From the NCBI RefSeq assembly GCF_024158745.1, contig NZ_JAMZAW010000021.1, positions 100,295 to 164,294 of the forward strand: 64,000 nucleotides of DNA, read 5' to 3'. Shown piece by piece: positions 23,274 through 31,963 of this stretch. This DNA comes from Paenibacillus tyrphae (GTDB taxonomy: Bacteria; Bacillota; Bacilli; Paenibacillales; NBRC-103111). Made by a program: the position numbers and the translations under genes. Each line of letters opens with the position of its first letter. The first letter of the stretch is position 1. The notes beneath the pieces are model-generated. The model worked only from the letters and a program-made list of their open reading frames with translations. It was not told the origin of the DNA and did not search any database.

Positions 23274-24269
23274 ATGGGTTCATCCGAAACGGAAGCGGTT
23301 CGCGGTACGAACGTTCCGGCCGGCTTGCGGAAGAACGGAGCCGGGCCGAAGACAAACGGCTTCATCAAAGAATGGGCGGTCGCTTTGCGAAGAGACAAAG
23401 GCTTATACTTGCTCGCGGCGCCGGGATTGCTGTTTTTTCTCGTTTTTAAATATTTCCCGATTTGGGGATTGGCTCTGGCTTTCAAGGATTACTCGCCTTG
23501 GAGCGGCTTCTGGGGCAGCGAATGGGTAGGGTTCAAATATTTCCAAGAATTTTTCTCGAACCCCGACTTTTGGATTTTGTTCCGCAACACGATGGGGATC
23601 AGCTTTATGAACATCTTATTTTTCTTCCCGATGCCGATCGTGCTGGCGCTGCTGCTGAACGAAGTGCGCGCGCTGTTCTTTAAGAAATTCGTGCAAACGG
23701 TTATTTACTTGCCTCACTTTTTATCCTGGGTCGTCATTGTGGGTATCTGCTTCCTGCTGCTCAGCCAAGGCACCGGCGTAGTCAACCAATTGATTACGGA
23801 ATCCGGGGGCAAGTCGATTGCTTTCTTGACGAACCCGGACGGCTTCTGGCTCATGCTGACCGCGCAGAGCATCTGGAAGGAAGCGGGCTGGGGGACGATT
23901 ATTTTCCTCGCAGCGCTTACGGCCATTAACCAAGAGCTGTACGAGGCGGCCCAAATCGATGGGGCGAACCGCTGGAAGCAGATGCTGAACATTACGCTGC
24001 CGGGCATCCGCAGCACGATCATCGTGCTGTTCATCCTGCGGCTCGGACAAGTGCTGGAGGTCGGCTTCGAGCAAATTTACCTGATGGCGAGCGCACCGGT
24101 ATCCAGCGTGGCCGACGTGTTCGACACCTACGTCTACCGCGTAGGCATCCTGAACGGCCGGTTCGGCTATGCGACCGTCGTCGGCGTCTTCAAGTCCGTG
24201 GTCGGTCTCATCCTCGTCGTTGCGGCCAACCGTCTCGCGAAGCGTTTCGGAGAGGAGGGGCTATACTAA
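23274..24269 (+). CDS. ABC sugar importer permease, LplB type
   Basis: A 331-residue inner-membrane permease of the CUT1 family with six or seven helices. It carries the EAA loop that contacts the ATPase (LYEAAQIDGANRWKQMLNITLPGI), and FKDYSPWSGFWGSEWVGFKYF is typical of LplB-like subunits. AGGAGG lies seven bases before the ATG. It is the first gene of the operon LplB-YtcP-binding protein-GH29. No ATPase gene is present. Such importers normally share an MsmX-type ATPase encoded elsewhere. Confidence 0.93.
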   Translation: MGSSETEAVRGTNVPAGLRKNGAGPKTNGFIKEWAVALRRDKGLYLLAAPGLLFFLVFKYFPIWGLALAFKDYSPWSGFWGSEWVGFKYFQEFFSNPDFWILFRNTMGISFMNILFFFPMPIVLALLLNEVRALFFKKFVQTVIYLPHFLSWVVIVGICFLLLSQGTGVVNQLITESGGKSIAFLTNPDGFWLMLTAQSIWKEAGWGTIIFLAALTAINQELYEAAQIDGANRWKQMLNITLPGIRSTIIVLFILRLGQVLEVGFEQIYLMASAPVSSVADVFDTYVYRVGILNGRFGYATVVGVFKSVVGLILVVAANRLAKRFGEEGLY

Positions 24270-24270
24270 C

Positions 24271-25152
24271 ATGAAAGCATCGGCCTCTTACCGTTTTTTT
24301 CAAGCGGCGAATTACGTGCTGTTGACCGTCATCTCGCTGCTGACGCTGCTGCCGTTTATGTATGTGGTGATCGTCTCGTTCACCGACGCGAACGAGTACG
24401 TGACGAAGTCGGTCGTTCTTTTTCCGGAAAAATGGAGTCTTGACTCGTATCGATACATCTTGTCGACGGGGACATTCATCCGCTCGATGGGCATCAGCGC
24501 AACGCTGGCCGTCGTCGGTACCCTGCTCAGTCTTGTCGTAACCAGCTCGCTCTCGTATGTGCTGTCACGCAAGCGGCTCAAGGGCAAGCAATTTTTCCTC
24601 GTGGCGATTTTGCTCACGATGCTGTTTCAGCCGGGGATGATTCCGAACTATATGCTTGTGGACAGCTTGGGCCTGACCGATACGATCTGGGCACTCATAT
24701 TGCCGGTGCTGACTGGGGCCTGGTACGTGTTCTTGATGAAGAACTTCTACCAGGACGTGCCCGCCGAATTGGAGGAGGCCGCCAACATCGACGGCTGCTC
24801 GGACATCGGCGTCTTCTTCAGGGTCATGCTGCCGCTGTCGCTGCCGGCGCTGGCCGCTTTCGGACTGTTTTTTGCGGTGGCGTACTGGAATACGTATTTC
24901 AGCGCGGTGCTGTACATTAACGACGACTCGCTGCGGCCGATGCAGGTGCTGCTCCAACTGCTGCTGATTCAGGCGTCCACGCAGGTGGCCGACCCGAGCG
25001 TCGCGGCCATGATCCAAAGCGAACAGACCGTGCCGCCGGATGTTATCAAAATGGCTGCCGTCGTCATCTCCTCGCTGCCGATCGTTGTAATTTATCCGTT
25101 TTTGCAGAAGTATTTCGTCAAGGGTATGATGGTGGGCTCGGTCAAAGGCTGA
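24271..25152 (+). CDS. ABC sugar importer permease, YtcP type
   Basis: A 293-residue second permease subunit (CUT1, MalG-like). The EAA loop reads LEEAANIDGCSDIGVFFRVMLPLSLP, and the C-terminus FLQKYFVKGMMVGSVKG is characteristic of YtcP-like proteins. The start at 24271 follows the previous stop by one base and has GGAGGGG ten bases upstream. It pairs with the preceding LplB-type protein. Confidence 0.92.
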   Translation: MKASASYRFFQAANYVLLTVISLLTLLPFMYVVIVSFTDANEYVTKSVVLFPEKWSLDSYRYILSTGTFIRSMGISATLAVVGTLLSLVVTSSLSYVLSRKRLKGKQFFLVAILLTMLFQPGMIPNYMLVDSLGLTDTIWALILPVLTGAWYVFLMKNFYQDVPAELEEAANIDGCSDIGVFFRVMLPLSLPALAAFGLFFAVAYWNTYFSAVLYINDDSLRPMQVLLQLLLIQASTQVADPSVAAMIQSEQTVPPDVIKMAAVVISSLPIVVIYPFLQKYFVKGMMVGSVKG

Positions 25153-25241
25153 CAGTTTCAAGCCTGACCGTGTCCGGCCGTTCACCGATAAAGAACATTC
25201 GCCTCGCATCCGGAAACATACTTAAGGGAGGTCATCTTGGA

Positions 25242-26774
25242 ATGAAAACGATGAAAACAATCGCAGCGGGCGCCGTATCGGTCGCCCTGGTCGCTTCGCT
25301 CGCCGCCTGCGGCGGGAAGCCGTCCGACGCTCCGGCAGCTCAAGGGGACGGCAAATCCGGCAAGCCGATGGATATCACCGTCACGACGATCGCGTTCAGC
25401 GCGGCGCCGACCGGGGAGCTGGAAGGGCTCAAGAAGATCGGCGAGAAATTCAACGTCAATCTGAAAATCAACTACATCCCGGCCAACAATATTACGGAAA
25501 AGCTGAACGTGCTGCTGGCGTCGAGCGACATTACCGACGTGATGTTCGTAGAGGACTTCAATACGACGCCAAGCTTCCTGAATGCGATCGACAAAGGCGC
25601 GTTCTGGGAACTGACACCGTTTGTCAAAAATTATCAGAACTTATCCAAATATCCGCAAAACGTTTTTGATAACGCCTCCATTAAAGGCAAGCTGTACTCG
25701 CTGCCGAGGGTGCGTCCGCTGGATGGCTCCGAGGCGCTCCTGCTGCGCAAAGACTGGCTCGACAAGCTGGGCATGCAGCCGCCGAAGACGATGGACGAGC
25801 TGCATAACGTACTCACGGCCTTCGCGAAGAACGACCCGGACGGCAACGGCAAAGCCGACACGTACGGATTGGCGCTCTTCGGCTCGCCGGGCCCGGCCGG
25901 GTATCTGATCAGTATGTTCGGCGCGGGAACGGGCTGGCAGAAAGGCACGGACGGCAGCATCACCCCGAACTGGATGACACCGCAGGCGAAAGAGGCGATG
26001 CAGTTCTGGAACAAAACGTTCCAATCCGGAGGCATCGTGCCGGATCTGCCGGTCATGAAGAGCCAGCAGGTGCGCGACATGCTCGTGCAAGGAAAAGCCG
26101 GTGCGGCGATCACGAACGTCTCCGACGCCTATAAATTCAATCAAGACTTGAAAAAAGCGAATCCGAACGCTAACCTGATGGCCTATGAGATTCCGAAAGC
26201 TGCGGACGGCAAAGCGCATTACGAGCAGGCCATCGGCTATTACGGCCAATTCCTCGTCAGCAAGAAAGTGAGCGAGGAGAAGCTGAAGCGCATTCTGGAA
26301 GTGTACGATTATACCGCTACCGAGGAAGGCTACAATCTGGGCACGTACGGCATCAAGGATACGGACTTCACGATCGGCGCCGACGGTGCAGTCACGCAAA
26401 CGGAAGAAGGCAAGAAGAAAGGCTATTCGGGCGATTCCACGGGCCAATGGGTAACCGGCTATTATAACAAGTATTTGCGCGCCAGCGCGCCGGGCATGCC
26501 GTCCGACGTACTGGAATACAATAAAAAGCTGGTCGATACGATCGCGGGACAATCCGAGCCGAATCCGGAATTCGGGCTGCCGAAATCGGCGCCGTTCAAG
26601 GAAAAAGGAGCCGACTGGAACAAAAAGATCAACGATATGATGATCAACGTCATTATCGGCAAATCGACGATCGACGATTGGGACAAATTCGTCAAGACGA
26701 TGAAGGACGACCCGGGCTACCAAAGCCACATCAAGGAAATGAACGACAGCTTTAAAGCCAAGGGTCAGAAGTAA
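25242..26774 (+). CDS. ABC importer extracellular solute-binding lipoprotein
   Basis: A 510-residue substrate-binding lipoprotein of the LplA-like family 1 group. The signal peptide ends at the lipobox SLAAC, followed by a Ser/Ala/Gly-rich linker. The mature part has the two-lobe binding fold, with features such as LLRKDWLDKLGMQPPKTMDEL and NDPDGNGKADTYGLAL, a segment common in this group. The ATG at 25242 has AGGGAGGT nine bases upstream. It captures the oligosaccharide for the two permeases before it; a stable hairpin follows the stop codon. Confidence 0.92.
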   Translation: MKTMKTIAAGAVSVALVASLAACGGKPSDAPAAQGDGKSGKPMDITVTTIAFSAAPTGELEGLKKIGEKFNVNLKINYIPANNITEKLNVLLASSDITDVMFVEDFNTTPSFLNAIDKGAFWELTPFVKNYQNLSKYPQNVFDNASIKGKLYSLPRVRPLDGSEALLLRKDWLDKLGMQPPKTMDELHNVLTAFAKNDPDGNGKADTYGLALFGSPGPAGYLISMFGAGTGWQKGTDGSITPNWMTPQAKEAMQFWNKTFQSGGIVPDLPVMKSQQVRDMLVQGKAGAAITNVSDAYKFNQDLKKANPNANLMAYEIPKAADGKAHYEQAIGYYGQFLVSKKVSEEKLKRILEVYDYTATEEGYNLGTYGIKDTDFTIGADGAVTQTEEGKKKGYSGDSTGQWVTGYYNKYLRASAPGMPSDVLEYNKKLVDTIAGQSEPNPEFGLPKSAPFKEKGADWNKKINDMMINVIIGKSTIDDWDKFVKTMKDDPGYQSHIKEMNDSFKAKGQK

Positions 26775-26798
26775 TCCGCAGAGGAACGAACGACGCTA

Positions 26799-26842
26799 GC
26801 AAGCCCGCCTGTACTCCAAACGGAGTGGCAGAGCGGGCTTGG
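26799..26842 (+). promoter_or_regulatory. Intercistronic hairpin after the binding-protein gene
   Basis: GCAAGCCCGCC pairs with GGCAGAGCGGGCTTGGC-type sequence, with an inner ACTCC/GGAGT stem and no T tract. Such structures often protect the 3' end of the abundant binding-protein mRNA and lower expression of the gene behind it. Confidence 0.6.
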
Positions 26843-26893
26843 CTGCGAGGTTGCCCAAAAATTTTGAAGAAACGGAAGGAGATGTGCCGGCAC

Positions 26894-28150
26894 ATGAAGC
26901 ATGAGCCACGGTTGGCCATACCGACGGAGCAGCAGCTCCGCTGGCAGGATATGGAGCTTGGGATGTTCTGCCATTTTGGCATCAATACGTTTTGCGATCA
27001 GGAATGGGGTGACGGCTCGGACTCGCCCGAGCGCTTCCATCCGACGGCGCTGGACGCCGTCCAGTGGGTAAGGACCGCGAAGCAGGCCGGATTCCGCTAT
27101 TTTATATTGACCGCGAAGCACCATGACGGCTTCTGCCTGTGGCCGACCCGGACGACCGACTATTCGGTGAAGTCGAGCCCGTGGCTTGATGGAAAAGGCG
27201 ATGTCGTGCGCGCTTGTGCGGAGGCTTGCCGAAGCGAGGGGCTCGGATTCGGCATTTATGTATCGCCGTGGGACCGGAATGCGGCGTGCTATCGGGATCG
27301 TGCCGCTTACGACGACTTCTACGCCGAGCAGCTGACCGAGCTGCTGACGCAGTACGGGCCGCTCGTCGAGGTATGGTTCGACGGGGCCGGGTCCGAGGGC
27401 CGGCAGTACGATTGGCCGCGCATCATTGCGCTCGTCAAACGGCATCAGCCGGACGCGATGATTTTCAACATGGGGGCCCCGACGATCCGGTGGGTCGGGA
27501 ACGAGGACGGCGTCGCGCCGTATCCGTGCTGGAACACGGCCGAGACGGCCCGGGTCAGCATGTTCACCGAGGCGGCCGTGAACTGGCTGCCGGAAACGCC
27601 GGCCTGGCTGCCGGCCGAGTGCGACGTGCCGATTCGCAGGAATCACTGGTTCTGGCATCCGGACGACGAAGCTCGCCTGCTTAGTCTGGAGGAGCTCATG
27701 GACGTGTATTACCGCTCGGTCGGGCACGGAGCGACGCTGCTGCTGAACGTAGCTCCGGATCGGCGGGGGCTGCTGCCGGAGGCGGACGTGGAGCGCGTGC
27801 TGGCGTTCGGGGAGGAGATCCGCCGCCGTTTTGGCAGCCCGCTCGCCGAGGTGAAGGACGCCGAAGGTACGGCGGAATTGGCGCTGGACGAACCTATGGA
27901 GCTGGATCATGCGGTGCTCATGGAAGACATCCGGTATGGCGAATGCATCCGGGAATATTCGCTGGAAGCGATGCTGGACGGACAGTGGATTGAGCTCGTC
28001 CGAGGCAGTGCGGTCGGCCACAAGAAGATCGACCGGTTTGCTCCGGTCCGTACGGACCGCATGCGTCTGAACGTGCTGGACAGCATCGCTGTGCCGAAAA
28101 TCCGCTCGATGTCCGTGTATTGCGTTACCGGGGAGGAAGGGAATAAATAG
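26894..28150 (+). CDS. Alpha-L-fucosidase, glycoside hydrolase family 29
   Basis: A 418-residue cytoplasmic GH29 enzyme. The family N-terminus is visible (WQDMELGMFCHFGINTF), then TAKHHDGFCLWPT and EVWFDGAGSEGR with the predicted nucleophile D163. The acid/base residue is not conserved across the family and cannot be placed. There is no signal peptide, so it acts on imported oligosaccharides. The ATG at 26894 lies 12 bases after AAGGAG; an in-frame ATG at 26882 touches the ribosome site. It is the last gene of the importer operon. Some GH29 relatives are alpha-L-galactosidases, so the exact sugar is uncertain. Confidence 0.88.
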   Translation: MKHEPRLAIPTEQQLRWQDMELGMFCHFGINTFCDQEWGDGSDSPERFHPTALDAVQWVRTAKQAGFRYFILTAKHHDGFCLWPTRTTDYSVKSSPWLDGKGDVVRACAEACRSEGLGFGIYVSPWDRNAACYRDRAAYDDFYAEQLTELLTQYGPLVEVWFDGAGSEGRQYDWPRIIALVKRHQPDAMIFNMGAPTIRWVGNEDGVAPYPCWNTAETARVSMFTEAAVNWLPETPAWLPAECDVPIRRNHWFWHPDDEARLLSLEELMDVYYRSVGHGATLLLNVAPDRRGLLPEADVERVLAFGEEIRRRFGSPLAEVKDAEGTAELALDEPMELDHAVLMEDIRYGECIREYSLEAMLDGQWIELVRGSAVGHKKIDRFAPVRTDRMRLNVLDSIAVPKIRSMSVYCVTGEEGNK

Positions 28151-28264
28151 ATGCCATCGGCCCCCGCTTGCCCTTTCTGTTATAATGATCGTAAAAAGGC
28201 GGCGGAGGGGCTGTTGACGAACGATGGCAGCTTCCCGTCATGACGAGGCAGGAGGGCGGAGCAT

Positions 28265-29206
28265 CTGAGAACGGATCGTTTATTGGCGATCACCGTGCTG
28301 CTGCTGAATCGAAAAAGGCTCAGCGCCAAAGCACTGGCCGACCGGTTTGAGGTTTCCACCAAGACGATTTACCGCGATATCGAGGCTTTGAGCCTGGCGG
28401 GCATTCCGATCGTTGCGCATCAGGGGACGACCGGCGGTTTTGAGATTATGGAGCAGTTTACGATCAGCCGTCAATTTCTGGCTCTGGACGAGCTGTTGTC
28501 CATGCTGGCGGCGGTTCAAGGCATACGTACGGCGTTCGACGACCAATCGGTTTCCAATCTTCTGGAGAAAGTAAAAACGATGCTGCAGCCGACAGAGCGG
28601 GAGCTGCTGGAGCAGGGCGGAGCGCCGCTGACATTCGACTTCAATCCGTGGGGGCAGAGCGCGTCGGCAAGGGCGAGGGTTCAGGCGCTAAGAACCGCGA
28701 TCGGGGAGCGTCGTACAGTTACGTTTCGCTACACGAATCTGGATGGAGCGGGAACCGAACGGACCGTGGAGCCGATCGGTCTGATCCTCAAAGGCTACCT
28801 GTGGTACTTGCATGCCTACTGCACGCTGCGGGGCGAATTTCGCGTGTTCCGGCTGTCCCGGGTCCGGGAGCTGCGCGTGACGGAGGAGCGTTTCGAGCCG
28901 CGGCCGGCACCGGCCCTGGACTCGTATTCCTGGCAGCCGGAATGGTCGGAGCCCGGCGCATCCGAGGTGGTGCTGACCTTTCGGCCGGAAGTCCGTGACC
29001 GGGTGGAGGATACGTTTCCGACGGAGCAGGCGGAGTGGCTGCCGGACGGTTCGATCCGCGTCCGCGGCAGCTATCCGGCCAACGAGTGGTTTTACGGCTG
29101 GATGCTCAGCTTCGGGGACAAGGTGAGAATCGACGAGCCGGCGTTTATGGCGAGGGAGCTCAAGGAGCGGGCGCAAAAGATAATTGCGCAGTACGCGGAA
29201 CTATGA
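28265..29206 (+). CDS. WYL-domain transcriptional regulator (YafY type), apparent CTG start
   Basis: A 313-residue regulator with an N-terminal helix-turn-helix of the HTH_11 kind (LLLNRKRLSAKALADRFEVSTKTIYRDIEAL), a WYL domain (about 140-215, RTVTFRYTNLDG, GLILKGYLWYLHAYC) and a WCX C-terminal extension. Such proteins sense ligands and control nearby genes. The family almost always begins M-R-x-D-R-L-L. Here R-T-D-R-L-L is preceded by CTG at 28265, and GGAGG sits nine bases before that CTG. There is no in-frame ATG, GTG or TTG between the upstream stop (28241) and the CTG; the next option, TTG at 28283, is too far from the ribosome site. TATAAT at 28181 may be its -10. Confidence 0.85.
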   Translation: MRTDRLLAITVLLLNRKRLSAKALADRFEVSTKTIYRDIEALSLAGIPIVAHQGTTGGFEIMEQFTISRQFLALDELLSMLAAVQGIRTAFDDQSVSNLLEKVKTMLQPTERELLEQGGAPLTFDFNPWGQSASARARVQALRTAIGERRTVTFRYTNLDGAGTERTVEPIGLILKGYLWYLHAYCTLRGEFRVFRLSRVRELRVTEERFEPRPAPALDSYSWQPEWSEPGASEVVLTFRPEVRDRVEDTFPTEQAEWLPDGSIRVRGSYPANEWFYGWMLSFGDKVRIDEPAFMARELKERAQKIIAQYAEL

Positions 29207-29226
29207 CAGGGTGCTGTCCAATTTTG

Positions 29227-29288
29227 CATCGTATACTAAGAAACGAAGGTTACAGAACATCGCGATGACCGATCGCAACTATACGATG
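29227..29288. repeat. Inverted repeat between the WYL and GyrI-like genes
   Basis: CATCGTATA (29227-29235) and TATACGATG (29280-29288) are perfect inverted copies 44 bases apart, on both sides of the region before the GyrI-like start. They may be operator sites for the WYL regulator. Confidence 0.4.
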
Positions 29289-29304
29289 AAAAGAGGACGA
29301 ACCT

Positions 29305-29787
29305 ATGGAGACGAGCTTTGCTTCCAAACCCGCAATGCACCTTGTCGGCGTGAGCGCCCGAACGACGAATCAGCGCGAAACCGGCCCGGACGGGACGATT
29401 CCGCGGCTGTGGAACGATTTTTTTGCTGCAAACTTGTCCAAGATCGATGGTGTGAGCGAGCCGCATTTGACCTACGTGCTGTACACGGGTTACGAGAGCG
29501 ACGTGAACGGAGCTTACACGGTGCTGATCGGGCATGCGTGGGCAAAGGAGCAGGCGCCGGAAGGACTGGCCGTAGAGGCGGTTCCGCAGGCGCGGTACGT
29601 CGTGTTCAAAAGCGAGCGGGGCTCCGTGGCCCGCGTCGTGGCCGAGGCGTGGCAGCGGATCTGGGCGTGGTTCGAGACGTCGTCGTACGAGCGTGCCTAT
29701 ACGGGCGACTTCGAGGTATACGATGCGCGCGGCTTTGACCCCGGCGATGCCGAGGTCGAGATTTATGTGGCGGTACGCGAGGCGTAA
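29305..29787 (+). CDS. GyrI-like / effector-binding domain protein
   Basis: A 160-residue stand-alone effector-binding domain of the AraC-E_bind/Cass2 (YdeE) type: HLVGVSARTTN at the start, GTIPRLWNDFF, and a C-terminal YTGDFEVYDARG with VEIYVAVRE. The fold binds small hydrophobic or cationic compounds. It follows the WYL regulator in the same orientation, and the two may act together as sensor and regulator. AGAGG is eight bases before the ATG. Confidence 0.75.
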   Translation: METSFASKPAMHLVGVSARTTNQRETGPDGTIPRLWNDFFAANLSKIDGVSEPHLTYVLYTGYESDVNGAYTVLIGHAWAKEQAPEGLAVEAVPQARYVVFKSERGSVARVVAEAWQRIWAWFETSSYERAYTGDFEVYDARGFDPGDAEVEIYVAVREA

Positions 29788-29799
29788 CTGACAAAACAA

Positions 29800-29845
29800 A
29801 AATTCCCGAAGATACACCATTCCGGCGATATCGGGAATTTTTTTC
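29800..29845 (+). terminator. Terminator after the GyrI-like gene
   Basis: AAATTCCCGA pairs perfectly with TCGGGAATTT and is followed by TTTT. Confidence 0.85.
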
Positions 29846-29921
29846 CAAAAAGAATCGGGCAGTAATAATTAGCGTTTTGTTTCAAAGGTGAAAGCTTTCT
29901 AACAAGTGTCTGAAGTTTGGG

Positions 29922-29951
29922 AAGGGCCGTGTCGGCCCTTTTATATTTTTT
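29922..29951 (+). terminator. Second terminator-like hairpin at the edge of the AT-rich island
   Basis: AAGGGCCG-TGT-CGGCCCTT followed by TTATATTTTTT on the plus strand. It stands alone about 75 bases after another terminator and points toward the convergent gene, so it may be left from a gene lost when the neighbouring AT-rich DNA arrived. Confidence 0.55.
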
Positions 29952-29953
29952 AG

Positions 29954-30787
29954 TTATTCGTAAACATTACCTGCACCGCTAGCGGAGTCAAAATTATTAC
30001 TGATATTCTCAATCATGGTATAGAAGTTGCTTCCTGTCGATGAAACAGAAGCAACTTCACTATACCAGGTTCCCGACTGCGGAATATCGCCCGACACAAC
30101 AGCACTGCCGTAACTTTGTTCTTGTCCCAAGAAATATTTAATTACATGATATTTAAGTTTGGGTGTAGCGCTTCTTAGCGTAGTTTGCCAGCCGTGGAAG
30201 GTGACTTGGTTTTTGGAAATGCTATAAGCAGAATTAATTGTGATCGATTTGTTTGTAGCCAAATTATCAAAACTGTAATAAGCAACGGATCCGAATGCGG
30301 TATAACTAGGTTCGATAAATTTGATGGTCTCCATTGGTTTGCCTGCACTTACTTTACCATAATCTTGTGAGTTCTCTAAGTTGATCTTTAATGGTTCGAT
30401 CTGTAGCATCCAAGTACCATTTTCTTTTACAACCGAATATGGAAGAACTGGTAAAACCCCGGTCTCACTAAGGGTCAATTTCACTTTTAATTCTACCTTA
30501 TTATCATTAAGTTTATTCTCCGATATGATTTGATAGGACGTGACGGTCTGGTCTTGGAAAGATTTTTCATAGTGTGAGCGACGTGCTGATTCGTCATTAA
30601 AATTAAGGTCTTTAGTATTGGCGATTAACTCATTAACGTTTCCAGCCTTCATTGCCTCGAACGCATTTGTTGCAGCCTCCAATGCTTGATTTGTTTCCGC
30701 TTCGTTAGATGATGAAGCAAAAGCTGTTGAAACGCTCATGAAAAATGCAACCACCACAATCTGTAAGATCTGAATCCCTCTTCTCAT
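29954..30787 (-). CDS. Secreted protein of unknown function (AT-rich island)
   Basis: A 277-residue protein not recognised as a known family. A signal peptide (IVVVAFFMSVSTAFASS) is followed by a helical segment rich in Ala, Asn and Glu (about 28-70) and then a mostly beta, Ser/Thr/Asn-rich body. The N-terminal part LEAATNAFEAMKAGNVNELIANTKDLNF with a later GTWMLQIEPLKI resembles NTF2-like or DUF4878-type lipoprotein-like domains only loosely. Base composition is clearly more AT-rich than the flanks, as in the next gene, so the pair was probably acquired together. Confidence 0.6.
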   Translation of the reverse strand: MRRGIQILQIVVVAFFMSVSTAFASSSNEAETNQALEAATNAFEAMKAGNVNELIANTKDLNFNDESARRSHYEKSFQDQTVTSYQIISENKLNDNKVELKVKLTLSETGVLPVLPYSVVKENGTWMLQIEPLKINLENSQDYGKVSAGKPMETIKFIEPSYTAFGSVAYYSFDNLATNKSITINSAYSISKNQVTFHGWQTTLRSATPKLKYHVIKYFLGQEQSYGSAVVSGDIPQSGTWYSEVASVSSTGSNFYTMIENISNNFDSASGAGNVYE

Positions 30788-30971
30788 CTACTTACCACCA
30801 ATCCCATAAATTTGAACTCTGGCCAGAATTCTACTAGTATAGACTATATCTCATGAAAAAAAGTTGCGTTATTTTGTAAAAAAATACATCAAATAAAATT
30901 TAATACAAATTTTAGGTAATCTATGAGACTGGTTCGTGGTTAATTATTTATGTACTAAAACTCTAATTAAT

Positions 30972-31940
30972 ATGGTGATCAGTTTGAAGAAACGACATAG
31001 AGTGATTCAATTAGCTAAAGCTAACTCATTTCTCATTTTACTTTTATGCGCTTTTATCGCTGTCGATATTTCCTTTTCCAGATGGGACCCTATGCGAACC
31101 TCATCCGTTTTTTACAAAGATGATTTTAATAAAACGTTATTACATCATAACCAAAAAAGAGAGGGGCCGCTGTTTTTCGGTAATTCTGCCGTTGCTGCTG
31201 CTTTCATCGAACAGCAATCATCTGTCCCGTTGGTTGAAATGGGTTTATCCTACGGAAAATTAACAGATTTAAAGGCGATTCTTACGAAAAATCTGTTTAG
31301 ACCTGAAGAAATGCTTATTATTGGGATCGACCCCCACATCATGTTGGATAAATTGGATACGGACCCAACCTATCCTTGGTTTAAACAATTTTACGAACCC
31401 TATGTATATTTTTATCGCGACTATATTCGTCAAGCTCTGGTTAGTTCCACCCAATCCTTAGTACATAATTTAAAGTCGGGCAGGCTGGATATAACTTTGG
31501 AAAAAGAGTGGACAGATAAAATGCTTTATTATGGACAACTTCCTCCAGAGAAGCTTAAAGAAAAATGGGAGGGCTATGAACGACAGTTTGGTGCGATGAC
31601 CATAAACCAAGATCTTACGGAAAATATCGATGCTTTAATCTGGGTTCTGGAGGAAAGCAAGAAACGAAAGCTTCCCGTCGGTGTCGTATGGATGCCTGTA
31701 AATTTCAGCGATCCATACCCCGCGCAGTCCTATTGGGACCCTCTTCAAAAGCGGGTGCAAGGGATTCTTGAAAAGTATAACGTGCCGTTACTGGATCTTA
31801 GAAATCGTTATTCCAGCCAAGACTTTCACGATTTTGTCCATATGGAAAGAGTCATCGGCGCGCCTAAATTCACGGCTGATGTTAACGCGTGGCTGCAGCA
31901 GCCGGACAGTACGCGGATTCCGGCAACGATCGAAAGGTAA
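30972..31940 (+). CDS. Membrane-anchored SGNH-hydrolase-like protein
   Basis: A 322-residue protein with one N-terminal membrane helix (AKANSFLILLLCAFIAVDISF) and an outside domain. LFFGNSAVAAAF may be the GDS/N-like block, and HDFVHMERVIGAPKFTADVNAWL near the C-terminus has the Asp/His arrangement of SGNH (DltD/AlgX-like) esterases and acyl-transfer proteins. The catalytic serine is therefore plausible but not certain. The start is doubtful: ATG 30972 has no good ribosome site, GTG 30936 and TTG 30984 are alternatives. The DNA is AT-rich and the codon use differs from the chromosome. No partner gene for polysaccharide acylation is nearby. Confidence 0.5.
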   Translation: MVISLKKRHRVIQLAKANSFLILLLCAFIAVDISFSRWDPMRTSSVFYKDDFNKTLLHHNQKREGPLFFGNSAVAAAFIEQQSSVPLVEMGLSYGKLTDLKAILTKNLFRPEEMLIIGIDPHIMLDKLDTDPTYPWFKQFYEPYVYFYRDYIRQALVSSTQSLVHNLKSGRLDITLEKEWTDKMLYYGQLPPEKLKEKWEGYERQFGAMTINQDLTENIDALIWVLEESKKRKLPVGVVWMPVNFSDPYPAQSYWDPLQKRVQGILEKYNVPLLDLRNRYSSQDFHDFVHMERVIGAPKFTADVNAWLQQPDSTRIPATIER

Positions 31941-31963
31941 TGTTTCATCCGTTCAATTACGGC

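Noticed and set aside
23274..26774. Missing ATPase gene taken as a defect in the sugar importers
   Set aside because: CUT1 importers of this type in Firmicutes normally share an MsmX-like ATPase encoded elsewhere, so absence here is expected.
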